Source: Pseudoduganella plicata
GTDB taxonomy: Bacteria; Pseudomonadota; Gammaproteobacteria; Burkholderiales; Burkholderiaceae_D
NCBI RefSeq assembly: GCF_004421005.1
Contig: NZ_CP038026.1
Location: 4,712,001 to 4,776,000, forward strand
Length of the DNA: 64,000 bases
Direction of reading: 5' to 3'
Under the pieces are notes generated by a model. It saw only the letters and a program-made list of their open reading frames with translations. It was not told the origin of the DNA and made no database searches. Made by a program: the position numbers and the translations under genes. Positions within the stretch are counted from its first letter, which is position 1, and each line of letters begins with the position of its first letter. Shown here one piece after another: positions 42,058 to 51,238 of this stretch.

Positions 42058-42431
42058 ACACGCTGGCGCACCCGCGCAACGCCACGGTTGTGCCTCGTGG
42101 GCTGCATCGCCAACGGCGGCGAGGCGGACGAGGCGGATAAAGCGGCGAATCAAGCCAGCAAGCCCGTGGTCGTGAGCCCGCACGAGGATTCGCGGTCGGC
42201 CACGGCTGCGATTGCGTCCCCCCCCCGCAGCTCCGGCTATTTTCATGCGTACGCCAACCGTGCGTGGAACTGCCATGGCAAGAGCCGCAGGCCGATCGAA
42301 CTCACCGTCACGTTCCCCGGGGTGCACTGACGGCCCGTGACTTCCGGCACTGCCGGATGTGGGCGCGCATCCCTACACTTCGCCCGTGAATCGCCGCATC
42401 GCGGCGACACGTGATCGAAGAGGGAAGCCTG
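42058..42431. other. intergenic region with C9 tract
   Basis: These 374 bases lack a convincing gene. An 80-codon TTG-started frame at 42088-42330 has a lipobox-like LVGC but no preceding hydrophobic stretch and no ribosome site. A run of nine C residues at 42218-42226 could hide a frameshift. I see no other structure of note. Confidence 0.4.
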
Positions 42432-43553
42432 ATGTCAAAGAAGATCTTCGTGGCCCTGTGCCTTGTCGGATTGCTGGGCGCCTGCGGCGGCGGCGAGGGG
42501 GCACGCTACCCGGCGGCGAGCATCCTGCTGCAGGCCAAGGCCGAGCGCGCGCGCGAGGAGGGGGCACTGCCGGGAGTGTCGATCGTTGCCGTCGCAGGGA
42601 ACGCGATCGACGTGGCCAGCGCGGGCACGCGCATGGCCGGCAGCACCGCGCCGTTGCTGGCAACGGATGCGCTGCAGGCCGGCTCCCAGACAAAGGCGCT
42701 GACGGCCATGCTGCTGGCGCGTCTCGTCGAGCAGGGGAAGCTGCGCTGGGACAGCACGCTGGCCGAACTCTTCCCCGCCTGGCACGACACCATGCAGCCC
42801 GCACTGCGGGCCGTGACGGTCGAGCAGTTGCTGCGTCACCGCGCCGGCCTGAAGCGCGACCCGGACGATGCCGCTGCCGACGAGCTTCGCCTGCTGTTGA
42901 CGGGAGACCCCGTCGCGGACCGGGCCGCTGTCGCGCATTACATGCTGCGCCAGCCGCCGGAGCACGTGCCGGGTTCCACGTTCCTGTACTCGAACACGGG
43001 CTATCTGGTGGCGGGGCTGATCGCCGAGACGGTGGGCGGCGCGCCATTTGAAACGCTGATGCAGGACGAAGTCTTCGCACCGCTGGGCATTACCGCATCG
43101 TTCGGGTTTCCGGAGGATGCCGGCAGCGGCACGGTCCACGGACATGAATGGCGGGCGGGCGGCTGGCAGAGCGCCGGATATCCTGCCGAGGACCGCTACA
43201 ATATGGGCCGCATCGGTGCCGCTGCGGGCGGCCTGATGATTTCGATGCCGGAGTACGGCAAGCTTTTGCGCGAGCATCTGCGCGGCCTGCAGGGGAAGTC
43301 CACCTATCTGCGTCAGGAAACCTTCGCCCGCCTGCACGGACCGGCGGGCGAATACGGCCTGGGCTGGGATGTGACGGAGGTGCCGGGCCATGGCGTTGTC
43401 AGCGCCCATGCCGGCAGCTGGGGCAGCTATTACGTCTTTGCGATCCTGGTGCCGCAATCGAACCGTGCAGTGGCGGTGGCGTGCAACTGCTACGGCCCTG
43501 CCGCTGTCGAACAGCTCGACGAGCTGACGCGCCGGCTGGCGCTGGCGCCGTAA
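42432..43553 (+). CDS. lipoprotein serine hydrolase, class C beta-lactamase/DD-peptidase-like
   Basis: The 373-residue protein starts at the ATG at 42432 (AGAGGGAA upstream) with a lipoprotein signal ending in LLGAC, so it is predicted to be membrane-anchored. The beta-lactamase-fold motifs are S-Q-T-K (in AGSQTKALTAML), Y-S-N (LYSNTGYLVAG) and an H-A-G in place of KTG (SAHAGSWGS), as in many esterase or D-aminopeptidase members. Substrate may be an ester, amide or peptidoglycan fragment; a resistance function cannot be inferred. Confidence 0.85.
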   Translation: MSKKIFVALCLVGLLGACGGGEGARYPAASILLQAKAERAREEGALPGVSIVAVAGNAIDVASAGTRMAGSTAPLLATDALQAGSQTKALTAMLLARLVEQGKLRWDSTLAELFPAWHDTMQPALRAVTVEQLLRHRAGLKRDPDDAAADELRLLLTGDPVADRAAVAHYMLRQPPEHVPGSTFLYSNTGYLVAGLIAETVGGAPFETLMQDEVFAPLGITASFGFPEDAGSGTVHGHEWRAGGWQSAGYPAEDRYNMGRIGAAAGGLMISMPEYGKLLREHLRGLQGKSTYLRQETFARLHGPAGEYGLGWDVTEVPGHGVVSAHAGSWGSYYVFAILVPQSNRAVAVACNCYGPAAVEQLDELTRRLALAP

Positions 43554-43576
43554 CGCCGGGCAGCGCGGGCAGGACG

Positions 43577-43602
43577 AAAAAGCCCGGCACAAGGCCGGGC
43601 TT
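43577..43602 (-). terminator. Rho-independent terminator of the first porin/binding-protein pair
   Basis: On the minus strand a 7-bp GCCCGGC/GCCGGGC stem is followed by five T residues, 20 bases past the stop of the gene at 43623. Confidence 0.9.
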
Positions 43603-43622
43603 CGGGGTACCGCGGGAGGGGC

Positions 43623-44033
43623 TTACTGCAGCGTCAGGATAACCTTGACGGTATCGTCCACGGCCGACTTGTCGATGTAGCCGATGGCTTTCGGGTCGTC
43701 CGCGACGGCTTTCTTCACCTCCGCGTTCGACTTGAATTCCTTCGGTTCGGCCGTGGCCTTGCCCGTGAAGACCAGCTTCGACCAGATGGCCTTGACCTGG
43801 CCGGCATCCTTGTCCGTGACCTTCTTGTAGAAGTCGGTACGGATGGCCGAGCCCTCGGCCTGGTCGATCGGCGTGAACATCATCGATTTGCCGAGGAAGA
43901 ACTGGGCAGCCTGTTCGGAGAACATGCGGCTGGCCGGGTTCTTGGCGCTGACGATGACGACGGTTTCGGCCGAAGCCGGCAGTGCGGTTGCAGCAACGGC
44001 AGCAACGATCAGGGAAATCAGTACTTTTTTCAT
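43623..44033 (-). CDS. short phosphate-type substrate-binding protein, copy 1
   Basis: The 136-residue protein has a signal peptide (MKKVLISLIVAAVAATALPASA) and one lobe-like PBP domain with FLGKSMMFTPIDQAEGSAIRTDFY and a C-terminal KAVADDPKAIGYIDKSAV segment that resembles the phosphate-binding-protein superfamily. It is much shorter than PstS. It lies 12 bases downstream of a porin gene and is nearly identical to the product at 45558 (about nine substitutions, mostly in the signal peptide). Likely a periplasmic partner of the porin; ligand unknown. Confidence 0.8.
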   Translation of the reverse strand: MKKVLISLIVAAVAATALPASAETVVIVSAKNPASRMFSEQAAQFFLGKSMMFTPIDQAEGSAIRTDFYKKVTDKDAGQVKAIWSKLVFTGKATAEPKEFKSNAEVKKAVADDPKAIGYIDKSAVDDTVKVILTLQ

Positions 44034-44045
44034 GGCTGCTTATCC

Positions 44046-45260
44046 TTAAAACACGAAGTCCACGCCGGCGGCGACGACGGTCACACCCTTGCCGCGACCG
44101 GCGGCCGTAAGCGGACGCAGGAAACCGTTGGTCGAGCCATCCTTGACGCGGTCGACCTGAACCTTCAGGGCCGCCGACTTGGCGAAGTCCCAACGCACGC
44201 CCACGGTGTCGGAGGACTGCGAACCGCCGGCCATCAGGCCGGTCACGGCGGCGTTCAGGGCCGGAATGCGTGCCAGTGCGGCTGGCGGCGTGATGTTGGA
44301 GCCCTTGCCTTGGTACTTGGCGTGGGCGTAGTACGGCAGGATCTTGCCGAAGCGGTAGCCGGCCATCGTGTACCAGCCATTGGTGTCAGTCAGGTAGACC
44401 GGGTCCTTGGCGCGGCGCATGCCGTACTCGGCCTGTACGACGATATTGTGCCAGTCAGCCAGCAGGCCGACGGAGGTAAACGCGATGCGTTTGGCTTCGA
44501 CAAGGCCCATGTCTTCGGCCAGTTGCGGGAAACCGACTGCGGCCACCGTATTGGTCAGCGACCTGAGGGTGGTAGCGTCCGGCGACTTCAGCTTCACCTG
44601 TACGTGCGCCACGCGCAACGTGACCGGGCCATGCTCGGCACTGATGGCGAGGCCGGTGGTGCCAGCCTGGTAACGTGGCTCGGTGCCATTGCTGGCGACA
44701 TAGGTCTTGCCGCGGGAAATGCCGACGACCGCCTGGGCGGTGACGTTGGTGTCGCCGAAGCTGTGCTGCCAGTCGATGTCGAGCCCGTCAGCGTTTTCGA
44801 TTTTGTTCTGGCCGTACATTTCAACCGGCGGACGCATCATCGTGTTGGCGTAGCCCACGTTCTGGTAGTCGGAGATCAGGAACGATGGAACGACCACGCG
44901 GCCGACCCGCACCGAGAACTCGTCGGTAACCTTGTACTTCACGAAGGCCCACGCCAGTTCGGTCGTGAAGGTATCGCCCGTCATCTTGCGCGTCAGGACC
45001 TGTGCCGTCGCGGAGATCTTGTCATTGAACGTGTAGGTGGCTTGCAGGCCCAGGTTCGAGTCGAGGCCGAACGTCGTGGTGCCGGCCGTGCCTTCGCGCT
45101 GATTGTCGCGGTTGAAGCGGACATCTTCGCTGTTGCTCTTCGCGGCGGCCAGCGTGCCGAAGCCGCTGATGGTCAGGTTCTCGTTGCCAAGGGTGGCGGC
45201 TTGGGCCTGTGCCAGGCTCAGGGCACCCAGGATGGATGCGACTAACAGTTTGCGTTTCAT
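44046..45260 (-). CDS. outer-membrane porin-like protein, copy 1
   Basis: The 404-residue protein has a signal peptide (MKRKLLVASILGALSLAQAQA), starts its barrel with LTISGFGTLAAAKS and ends VVAAGVDFVF with the C-terminal Phe required for barrel insertion. Alternating hydrophobic strands run throughout. It differs in family from the OmpC-like porin at 4539. The neighbouring pair at 45558-47189 is a close tandem copy, including an upstream sequence block. Confidence 0.88.
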   Translation of the reverse strand: MKRKLLVASILGALSLAQAQAATLGNENLTISGFGTLAAAKSNSEDVRFNRDNQREGTAGTTTFGLDSNLGLQATYTFNDKISATAQVLTRKMTGDTFTTELAWAFVKYKVTDEFSVRVGRVVVPSFLISDYQNVGYANTMMRPPVEMYGQNKIENADGLDIDWQHSFGDTNVTAQAVVGISRGKTYVASNGTEPRYQAGTTGLAISAEHGPVTLRVAHVQVKLKSPDATTLRSLTNTVAAVGFPQLAEDMGLVEAKRIAFTSVGLLADWHNIVVQAEYGMRRAKDPVYLTDTNGWYTMAGYRFGKILPYYAHAKYQGKGSNITPPAALARIPALNAAVTGLMAGGSQSSDTVGVRWDFAKSAALKVQVDRVKDGSTNGFLRPLTAAGRGKGVTVVAAGVDFVF

Positions 45261-45508
45261 GCTGTGTGGGTCCGATTGTAGTGTTTATGTGTTGGGTGGT
45301 GCTCTGTCGTGGCGCCGCTGCGGAGGTGGGGGAGCGGCCGGACGACTTCGTGCATGCAGGTTGTACCTTAGTGGATATTGCTGAGAGGCATCAATGAAAA
45401 CTTCGGAATGCATATATTTAATGAAATCTTCTGTCGTTTTTTGTGAACTTTCCGGCCACCCGCACTGCTCTTTATGCATGTTTGCCTCGGGACGCGGCGT
45501 GCAAATGT
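45261..45508. other. upstream region of porin copy 1
   Basis: No gene. It contains the block 45406-45449 that is shared with the upstream region of copy 2 (see repeat entry), followed by the terminator of the second pair. Confidence 0.6.
45406..45449 (-). repeat. conserved upstream block of porin copy 1 (promoter or regulatory)
   Basis: An AT-rich block containing CTGTCGTTTTTTGTGAACT and GAATGCATATATTTAATGAAA closely matches 47334-47373. Both lie about 145 bases upstream of their porin start codons, so the duplicated unit includes its control region. Confidence 0.65.
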
Positions 45509-45534
45509 AAAAAAGCCCGGCACAGGGCCGGGCT
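45509..45534 (-). terminator. Rho-independent terminator of the second porin/binding-protein pair
   Basis: On the minus strand a GCCCGGC/GCCGGGC stem is followed by six T residues, nearly the same sequence as the terminator at 43577, so the tandem copy includes its terminator. Confidence 0.9.
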
Positions 45535-45557
45535 TTCGGGGTGTCGCGACGGGGCGA

Positions 45558-45968
45558 TTACTGCAGCGTCAGGATGACCTTGACGGTGTCGTCCACGGCC
45601 GACTTGTCGATGTAGCCGATGGCTTTCGGGTCGTCGGCAACGGCTTTTTTCACCTCGGCGTTCGATTTGAAGGCCTTCGGTTCGGCCGTCGCCTTGCCGG
45701 TGAAGACCAGCTTGGACCAGATCGCCTTGACCTGGGCAGCATCCTTGTCCGTTACCTTCTTGTAGAAGTCGTTACGAATGGCCGAGCCTTCGGCCTGGTC
45801 GATCGGGGTGAACATCGTCGATTTGCCAAGGAAGAACTGGGCAGCCTGTTCGGAGAACATGCGGCTGGCCGGATTCTTGGCGCTGACGATGACGACGGTC
45901 TCGGCCGCGGCCGGCAGTGCTGCCGCGGCAAAGGCGGCAACGATCAGGGAAGTCAGAATCTTTTTCAT
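45558..45968 (-). CDS. short phosphate-type substrate-binding protein, copy 2
   Basis: The 136-residue product has a signal peptide (MKKILTSLIVAAFAAAALPAAA) and the same single binding-protein-like domain as copy 1. The last 37 residues are identical between copies; differences such as M51T, T66N, G78A and E99A are scattered. It is 12 bases downstream of its porin, exactly as in copy 1. Confidence 0.8.
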   Translation of the reverse strand: MKKILTSLIVAAFAAAALPAAAETVVIVSAKNPASRMFSEQAAQFFLGKSTMFTPIDQAEGSAIRNDFYKKVTDKDAAQVKAIWSKLVFTGKATAEPKAFKSNAEVKKAVADDPKAIGYIDKSAVDDTVKVILTLQ

Positions 45969-45980
45969 GAATGCTTGTCC

Positions 45981-47189
45981 TTAGAACACGAAATCGACGC
46001 CGGCGGCGACGACGGTCACGCCCTTGCCCGTTGCGGTCACGTCACGCAGGAAGCCGTTGGTGGAGCCGCTCTTGACGCGGTCGACCTGCACTTTCAGGGC
46101 CGCCGATTTGGCGAAGTCCCAACGCACGCCGACGGTGTCGGACGACTGTTCGCCGCCCGCCAGCAGGCCGCGCACGCCGGCGTTCAGCGCAGGAATGCGC
46201 GCCAGCGCGGCCGGTGCCTGGATGACCGAGCCCTTGCCTTCGTATTTGGCATGGCTGTAATACGGCAGGACCGTGCCGAAGCGGTAGCCGGCCATCGCGT
46301 ACCAGCCGTTCGTATCGGTCAGGTAGACAGGTTCCTTGGCGCGGCGCATGCCGTACTCGGCCTGCACGACGATATTGTTCCAGTCAGCCAGCAGGCCGAC
46401 GGAGGTGAACGCGATGCGCTTGGCTTCGGCGATGCCGATGTCATCGGCCAGCTGCGGGAAGCCGACGGCGGCGATCGTGTCGGTGAACGAGCGGATGCTC
46501 GTCGCTTCCGGCGACTTCACCTTGGCCTGGACGTGCGCGATGCGCAGCGTGACGGGACCATGTTCGGCGCTGATGGCGAAACCGGTGGTGCCGGCCTGGT
46601 AGCGCGGTTCCGTGTTGTTGCTGCCGACGTAGCTCTTGCCGCGGGCAATACCCACCACAGCCTGAGCGGTCACATTGGTGTCGCCGAAGCTGTGCTGCCA
46701 GTTGACGTCCACGCCGTCGGCGTTTTCGATGATGTTCTGGCCGTACATTTCAATTGGCGGACGCATCATCGTGTTGGCATAGCCCACGTTCTGGTAGTCC
46801 GAAATCAGGAACGACGGCACCACGACACGGCCGACGCGCACTGCGAATTCGTCGGTGACCTTGTATTTGACAAAGGCCCATGCCAGTTCGGTGGTGAAGC
46901 TGTTACCGGTCGTCTTGCGCGTCAGGATCTGTGTCGTGGCCGACAGTTTGTCGTTGATCGTGTAGGTTGCCTGCAGGCCCAGGTTGGAATCGAGGCCGAA
47001 CGTGTTGGTACCGGCCGTGCCTTCGCGCTGGTTTGCGCGCGTGAAGCGGGCATCTTCCGTGTTGCTCCTGGCGGCGGCCAGCGTGCCGAAGCCGCTGATC
47101 GTCAGGTTGTCGTTGCCGAGGGTGGCGGCTTGCGCCTGGGCCAGGCTGAGGATGCCCACGATGGCGGCGACTAACAGTTTTTGTTTCAT
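45981..47189 (-). CDS. outer-membrane porin-like protein, copy 2
   Basis: A 402-residue paralogue of the protein at 44046, with signal peptide MKQKLLVAAIVGILSLAQAQA, LTISGFGTLAAARS and the C-terminal VDFVF. Divergence is concentrated in a few segments (for example SPEATSIRSFTDTIAAVG versus SPDATTLRSLTNTVAAVG), probably surface loops. It appears to be the other half of a tandem duplication. Confidence 0.88.
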   Translation of the reverse strand: MKQKLLVAAIVGILSLAQAQAATLGNDNLTISGFGTLAAARSNTEDARFTRANQREGTAGTNTFGLDSNLGLQATYTINDKLSATTQILTRKTTGNSFTTELAWAFVKYKVTDEFAVRVGRVVVPSFLISDYQNVGYANTMMRPPIEMYGQNIIENADGVDVNWQHSFGDTNVTAQAVVGIARGKSYVGSNNTEPRYQAGTTGFAISAEHGPVTLRIAHVQAKVKSPEATSIRSFTDTIAAVGFPQLADDIGIAEAKRIAFTSVGLLADWNNIVVQAEYGMRRAKEPVYLTDTNGWYAMAGYRFGTVLPYYSHAKYEGKGSVIQAPAALARIPALNAGVRGLLAGGEQSSDTVGVRWDFAKSAALKVQVDRVKSGSTNGFLRDVTATGKGVTVVAAGVDFVF

Positions 47190-47505
47190 TGGTGAATCCG
47201 TTGTTGAGAGTTGTCTGGGCTGCCGGTCGTGGCGCCGCTGTGGTAATTGCGAGCGGCGTTACACACGACACGGTGCAATGGGAGCAGAACATTAACGCAC
47301 GGCAACATGAGCGGACAACAACAATTTCTTGCTGAATACATATAATGAAAACTTATGTCGTTTTTTATCAACTATTCAGTAGTGAAATAATAACCCTTGC
47401 CTTCCATATGGCGCCGGCGCGTGCCGCAGCCCGCCACTGCGTCGGCACAATGCTGCAGGTATTACAATAGCGACTCCATTAATCAGACCGCACGAGAACA
47501 ACACC
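47190..47505. other. divergent promoter region between porin copy 2 and argJ
   Basis: No gene in these 316 bases. The block at 47334-47373 belongs to porin copy 2. A TACAAT at 47463-47468 may be the argJ -10 box, but no good -35 box is seen. Confidence 0.5.
47334..47373 (-). repeat. conserved upstream block of porin copy 2 (promoter or regulatory)
   Basis: Contains ATGTCGTTTTTTATCAACT and GAATACATATAATGAAAAC, matching the block at 45406-45449 with a few changes and one short gap. Confidence 0.65.
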
Positions 47506-48741
47506 ATGGCCGTCAATTCCCCCATTCCTGTCGCCGCCGACCTGAAGCCCGTTGCGGGCATCGAGATCGGATATGCCCAAGCAGGTATCAAGAAGCCGAA
47601 CCGCAAGGACGTGCTGGTGATGAAGCTGGCTGAAGGCGCCACGGTGGCGGGCGTCTTTACGCTCAATCGCTTCTGCGCGGCACCCGTGCAAATCTCCAAG
47701 GACAACCTGGCGGCGGTAAAAGCGGGCGGCAAGCCGATCCGCGCCCTGCTGGTCAATACAGGCAATGCCAACGCGGGCACGGGAGAGCAGGGCCTGGCGC
47801 GGGCGCAGGAAACGTGCGCCGCGCTGGCCGCCGAGCTGGGCGTGGATGCCCAGCAGATCCTGCCGTTCTCCACCGGCGTGATCCTGGAGCCGCTGCCCGT
47901 CGAGAAGATCAAGGCGGGCCTGCCGGCTGCCGTGCAAAACCTGCGGCAAGACAACTGGTTCAACGCGGCCGAAGCCATCATGACGACCGACACGCAGCCG
48001 AAAGCCGGCTCGCGCACCGTCACCATCGGCGGCCACACGGTGACGCTGACGGGCATCAGCAAGGGCGCCGGCATGATCAAGCCGAACATGGCAACGATGC
48101 TGGGCTACCTGGCGTTCGACGCGAAGGTGGCCCAGCCCGTGCTGGACGTGCTGGTGAAGGAAGCAGCCGATAAATCGTTCAACTGCATCACCATCGATGG
48201 CGACACGTCCACCAACGATTCGTTCATGCTGATCGCCACGGGCGCGGGTTCGCTGGAAGTGAACTCGGTCGAGTCGCCGGAGTACCGCGAGCTGGCGGCT
48301 GCCGTGACGGAACTGTCCGTATTCCTGGCGCAGGCCATCATCCGCGACGGCGAAGGCGCAACCAAGTTCATCACGATCACGGTGGAAGAGGGCGAGTCGG
48401 TGGAGGAGTGCCGCAAGATCGCGTATTCCATCGCCCACTCGCCGCTGGTCAAGACGGCGTTCTTCGCGTCCGATCCGAACCTGGGGCGCATCCTGGCCGC
48501 CATCGGCTATGCCGGTGTCGACCTGGACGTGTCGAAAATCAACCTGTGGCTGGACGACGTGTGGGTGGCGAAAGACGGCGGCCGCAATCCCGAGTACAAG
48601 GAAGAGGACGGCCAGCGGGTCATGAAGCAGAGCGAGATCGCCGTGCGCGTGAAGCTGGCGCGCGGCGCGGCGCAGGCGACCGTCTACACGTGCGACCTGT
48701 CGCATGACTACGTGTCGATCAACGCCGACTACCGTTCGTGA
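47506..48741 (+). CDS. argJ: bifunctional ornithine acetyltransferase/N-acetylglutamate synthase
   Basis: The 411-residue self-cleaving enzyme recycles acetyl groups in arginine synthesis. The autoprocessing site is the conserved [17 protein letters not shown], with nucleophile T197 at the start of the beta chain; the N-terminal region has [12 protein letters not shown] and [13 protein letters not shown]. Its stop overlaps the start of the ATPase gene by one base (TGATG). Confidence 0.96.
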   Translation: MAVNSPIPVAADLKPVAGIEIGYAQAGIKKPNRKDVLVMKLAEGATVAGVFTLNRFCAAPVQISKDNLAAVKAGGKPIRALLVNTGNANAGTGEQGLARAQETCAALAAELGVDAQQILPFSTGVILEPLPVEKIKAGLPAAVQNLRQDNWFNAAEAIMTTDTQPKAGSRTVTIGGHTVTLTGISKGAGMIKPNMATMLGYLAFDAKVAQPVLDVLVKEAADKSFNCITIDGDTSTNDSFMLIATGAGSLEVNSVESPEYRELAAAVTELSVFLAQAIIRDGEGATKFITITVEEGESVEECRKIAYSIAHSPLVKTAFFASDPNLGRILAAIGYAGVDLDVSKINLWLDDVWVAKDGGRNPEYKEEDGQRVMKQSEIAVRVKLARGAAQATVYTCDLSHDYVSINADYRS

Positions 48742-49616
48742 TGGCTTCCCTGGAACTGTTCCTGGCGCGCGCCGAACGGGTGCTGGCGCGCGTGGAAGCA
48801 CTGCTGCCGCCCGCGGTGGCAGCGCCCAACTGGGACGCAGCCCGGGCGTTCCGCTGGCGCAAGCGCCATGGGGCCGGCGGCACTTCCGGCTGGCTGCAGC
48901 CGGTCACGCATGCGTCGCGCATCGGCCTGGACGACCTGCACAACGTGAGTACCCAGAAGGCGCAGATCGAGCAGAACACGCTGCAGTTCGTGCAGGGACG
49001 GCCCGCCAACAACGTCCTGCTGACGGGCGCACGCGGCACCGGTAAATCCTCGCTGATCAAGGCGTGCCTGAACCGCTTTGCCGACCAGGGCCTGCGCCTG
49101 ATCGAGGTGGACAAGGCCGACCTGGCCGACCTGCCGGACATTATCGACCTGGTGGCCGGGCGGCCGGAAAAATTCGTCGTGTTCTGCGACGACCTGTCGT
49201 TCGAGGAAGGCGAGGGTGGCTACAAGGCGCTGAAGGTGGCGCTGGATGGCTCCATCACGGCGCAGTCGGACAATGTGCTGATCTACGCCACGTCGAACCG
49301 GCGTCACCTGATGCCCGAGCGTATGTCGGACAACACCAGCTACCGCCACGACGAGGACGGCGACCTGCATCCCGGCGAAACGGTGGAGGAAAAGATCTCG
49401 CTGTCCGAGCGCTTCGGCCTGTGGCTGTCGTTCTACCCGTTCAAGCAGGACGACTACCTGGACATCGCGGCGCACTGGCTGGCCTCGTTCGGCTGCACGC
49501 CGGCACAGATCGAGGAAGCGCGCGGCGATGCACTGCGCTGGGCGCTGCAGCGCGGTTCCCGTTCGGGCCGCGTGGCGTGGCAGTTCGCCCGCGACTATGC
49601 GGGCAAGCTGGCATGA
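48741..49616 (+). CDS. DUF815-family AAA-type ATPase
   Basis: The 291-residue cytoplasmic ATPase has a Walker A loop GARGTGKSSLIKA at about residues 96-103, a Walker B FVVFCDDLSFEEGE near 149, and the family-typical ATSNRRHLMPERMSDN near 190. Function is unknown; the gene is characteristically next to mutT and argJ in betaproteobacteria, as here. Both ends overlap neighbours, so the three genes are co-translated. Confidence 0.9.
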   Translation: MASLELFLARAERVLARVEALLPPAVAAPNWDAARAFRWRKRHGAGGTSGWLQPVTHASRIGLDDLHNVSTQKAQIEQNTLQFVQGRPANNVLLTGARGTGKSSLIKACLNRFADQGLRLIEVDKADLADLPDIIDLVAGRPEKFVVFCDDLSFEEGEGGYKALKVALDGSITAQSDNVLIYATSNRRHLMPERMSDNTSYRHDEDGDLHPGETVEEKISLSERFGLWLSFYPFKQDDYLDIAAHWLASFGCTPAQIEEARGDALRWALQRGSRSGRVAWQFARDYAGKLA

Positions 49617-50038
49617 CGGCGTCGGCGCGGCCCATCGACGTGGCCGTCGGCATCCTGATGAAACCCAACGGCGACGTCCTGCTGGGCCAGCGCCCTGCCG
49701 GCAAGCCGTACGCGGGCTACTGGGAATTCCCCGGCGGTAAAGTCGATCCGGGCGAGACGATCCTGGACGCGCTCAAGCGCGAATTCATGGAAGAGCTGGG
49801 CATCGAAGTGCTGTCCGCCGAGGAATGGTGCGGCGTCGAGCATGTCTACGAACATGCCCACGTGCGGCTACACTTCTTCATCAGCAGGGAGTGGCGCGGC
49901 GAACCGCAAAGCCTGGAAGGCCAGGCCTTCGCCTGGCAGGGCGAGGTCAGCGTGGAGCCGCTGCTGCCGGCCACGATCCCGCTGCTGCAGTGGATACGCC
50001 AGGCGGTGGAATGCCGAGGCTCACGCCCCCATCGGTAA
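49613..50038 (+). CDS. mutT: 8-oxo-dGTP diphosphatase, MutT type
   Basis: The 141-residue Nudix hydrolase carries a complete Nudix box, GGKVDPGETILDALKREF followed by MEELGI, at about residues 39-62, preceded by YWEFPGG. It cleans the nucleotide pool of oxidised dGTP. The start at 49613 overlaps the ATPase stop by ATGA. Its last 18 bases overlap the end of the convergent flavin monooxygenase gene. The yacG-zapD-coaE genes that often follow mutT in relatives are replaced by the biosynthetic cluster. Confidence 0.92.
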   Translation: MTASARPIDVAVGILMKPNGDVLLGQRPAGKPYAGYWEFPGGKVDPGETILDALKREFMEELGIEVLSAEEWCGVEHVYEHAHVRLHFFISREWRGEPQSLEGQAFAWQGEVSVEPLLPATIPLLQWIRQAVECRGSRPHR

Positions 50039-51181
50039 TCCGCTCGCCCAGCCGCTGGCCATTCCGCCGATCTGCGCCGACCCGCCCTGTGCGGCAGCCC
50101 GTGCGTCACGCCGCCGGCACGCGGCTTCATCGGTAATGAACAGCTCGGCGGCAAACTGCCGCGCCCCCAGCGTCTGGCCCCGCGTCTTCGGCCCGCGTAG
50201 CGCCGTAAAGGCGGCCAGTGCGTGCTCCAGCCGGTCTGCGTGGGCCGCCAGGCAACGCGGCAGATGCCAGGCGTCTTCCAGGGCCTGCGACGCCCCCTGA
50301 CCCGAGGTCGGCAGCGATGAATGGGCCGCATCGCCCAGCAGCAGTACGTTGGCGCGGTGCCAGCCTGGCACGGGATCGACGTCGTGCACGGCAATGAGGC
50401 GCACCTGTTCCCGCGGCGTTTGGCGCAGCAGGGCCGGGATAGGTGCCGGCCAGTCGCCGAAGCGGCTGTACAGCGCGTCGAAAGGGGGCAGCCGGTCCAG
50501 TCCTGGCGCCGCGACTGCCGCGGCCCAATACACCTTACGGTCCGTCACGGTGACGACGCCGAAGCGCTCGCCGATACCCCAGAAATCCAGCACGCCCGGC
50601 GCAGCGTCCGTACTCCGTTCCAGCTCGACCGCGCCGACCCAGTTGACGAAACCTTGAAATCGCGGCGGCGCATCGCCCAGCACGAACTGGCGGGCGATGG
50701 AGTGCTTGCGCCCGTCCGCACCCAATAGAAGGTCCGCGTGCACCGTCGCGCCGTCGGCACATTCCAGCCACGCCTGGCCGTCGGCACCGGCGCGCAGCGC
50801 CAGCCCGGCAACCCCGTAATGTACCGGCACGCCATTCTGCGCCAGCCAGTCGGCCAGGATGCGCATCAGGTCGCGCCGCAGGACGGCGTGGCTTGCATAT
50901 CCCATCTCACGGTCGAGCTGGCCAATGTCCAGCGACTGCAACAGTCGTCCCTGCCGATCGAGGCGATGCATCGCTTGTGGCACGCCACTGACGGCGGCCA
51001 CCGCGGACAGCAGCCCCAACTGGTCGAGCACGAAGCCGGCGTTGGGCCACAACACCATGCCGCCACCGGCGCAGTATGGGTCCGCATGACGCTCGTACAC
51101 CGCGACACGATGGCCGGCGCGCGTCAGCGCGATGGCGCCGGCCAGGCCAGCAATACCCGCGCCGATAATCACGATCCTCAT
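50021..51181 (-). CDS. FAD-dependent monooxygenase (class A aromatic hydroxylase type)
   Basis: The 386-residue flavoprotein has the FAD-binding G7-A-G-I-A-G12 loop, the LLLGADGRKHSIAR (DG) motif near residue 150 and VLLLGDAAHSSLP (GD) near 283, the three signatures of class A flavin monooxygenases such as salicylate or UbiH-type hydroxylases. It is transcribed divergently from the PKS operon across a 143-base gap and could hydroxylate the aryl group or polyene; it might instead be unrelated. No signal peptide. Confidence 0.88.
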   Translation of the reverse strand: MRIVIIGAGIAGLAGAIALTRAGHRVAVYERHADPYCAGGGMVLWPNAGFVLDQLGLLSAVAAVSGVPQAMHRLDRQGRLLQSLDIGQLDREMGYASHAVLRRDLMRILADWLAQNGVPVHYGVAGLALRAGADGQAWLECADGATVHADLLLGADGRKHSIARQFVLGDAPPRFQGFVNWVGAVELERSTDAAPGVLDFWGIGERFGVVTVTDRKVYWAAAVAAPGLDRLPPFDALYSRFGDWPAPIPALLRQTPREQVRLIAVHDVDPVPGWHRANVLLLGDAAHSSLPTSGQGASQALEDAWHLPRCLAAHADRLEHALAAFTALRGPKTRGQTLGARQFAAELFITDEAACRRRDARAAAQGGSAQIGGMASGWASGLPMGA

Positions 51182-51209
51182 CGATTCAGTTCCTGATTTA
51201 AAACCCGGC

Positions 51210-51238
51210 AGTATTAACTAAAAAACCGCCCGTTACAA
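51210..51238 (-). promoter_or_regulatory. putative promoter of the flavin monooxygenase gene
   Basis: On the minus strand TTGTAA (51238-51233) and AATACT (51215-51210) are separated by 17 bases, within the divergent gap between the monooxygenase and the PKS operon. Confidence 0.45.

Noticed and set aside
42088-42330. 80-codon TTG-started frame with lipobox-like LVGC
   Set aside because: No hydrophobic signal segment precedes the Cys, there is no ribosome site and the frame crosses a C9 tract.
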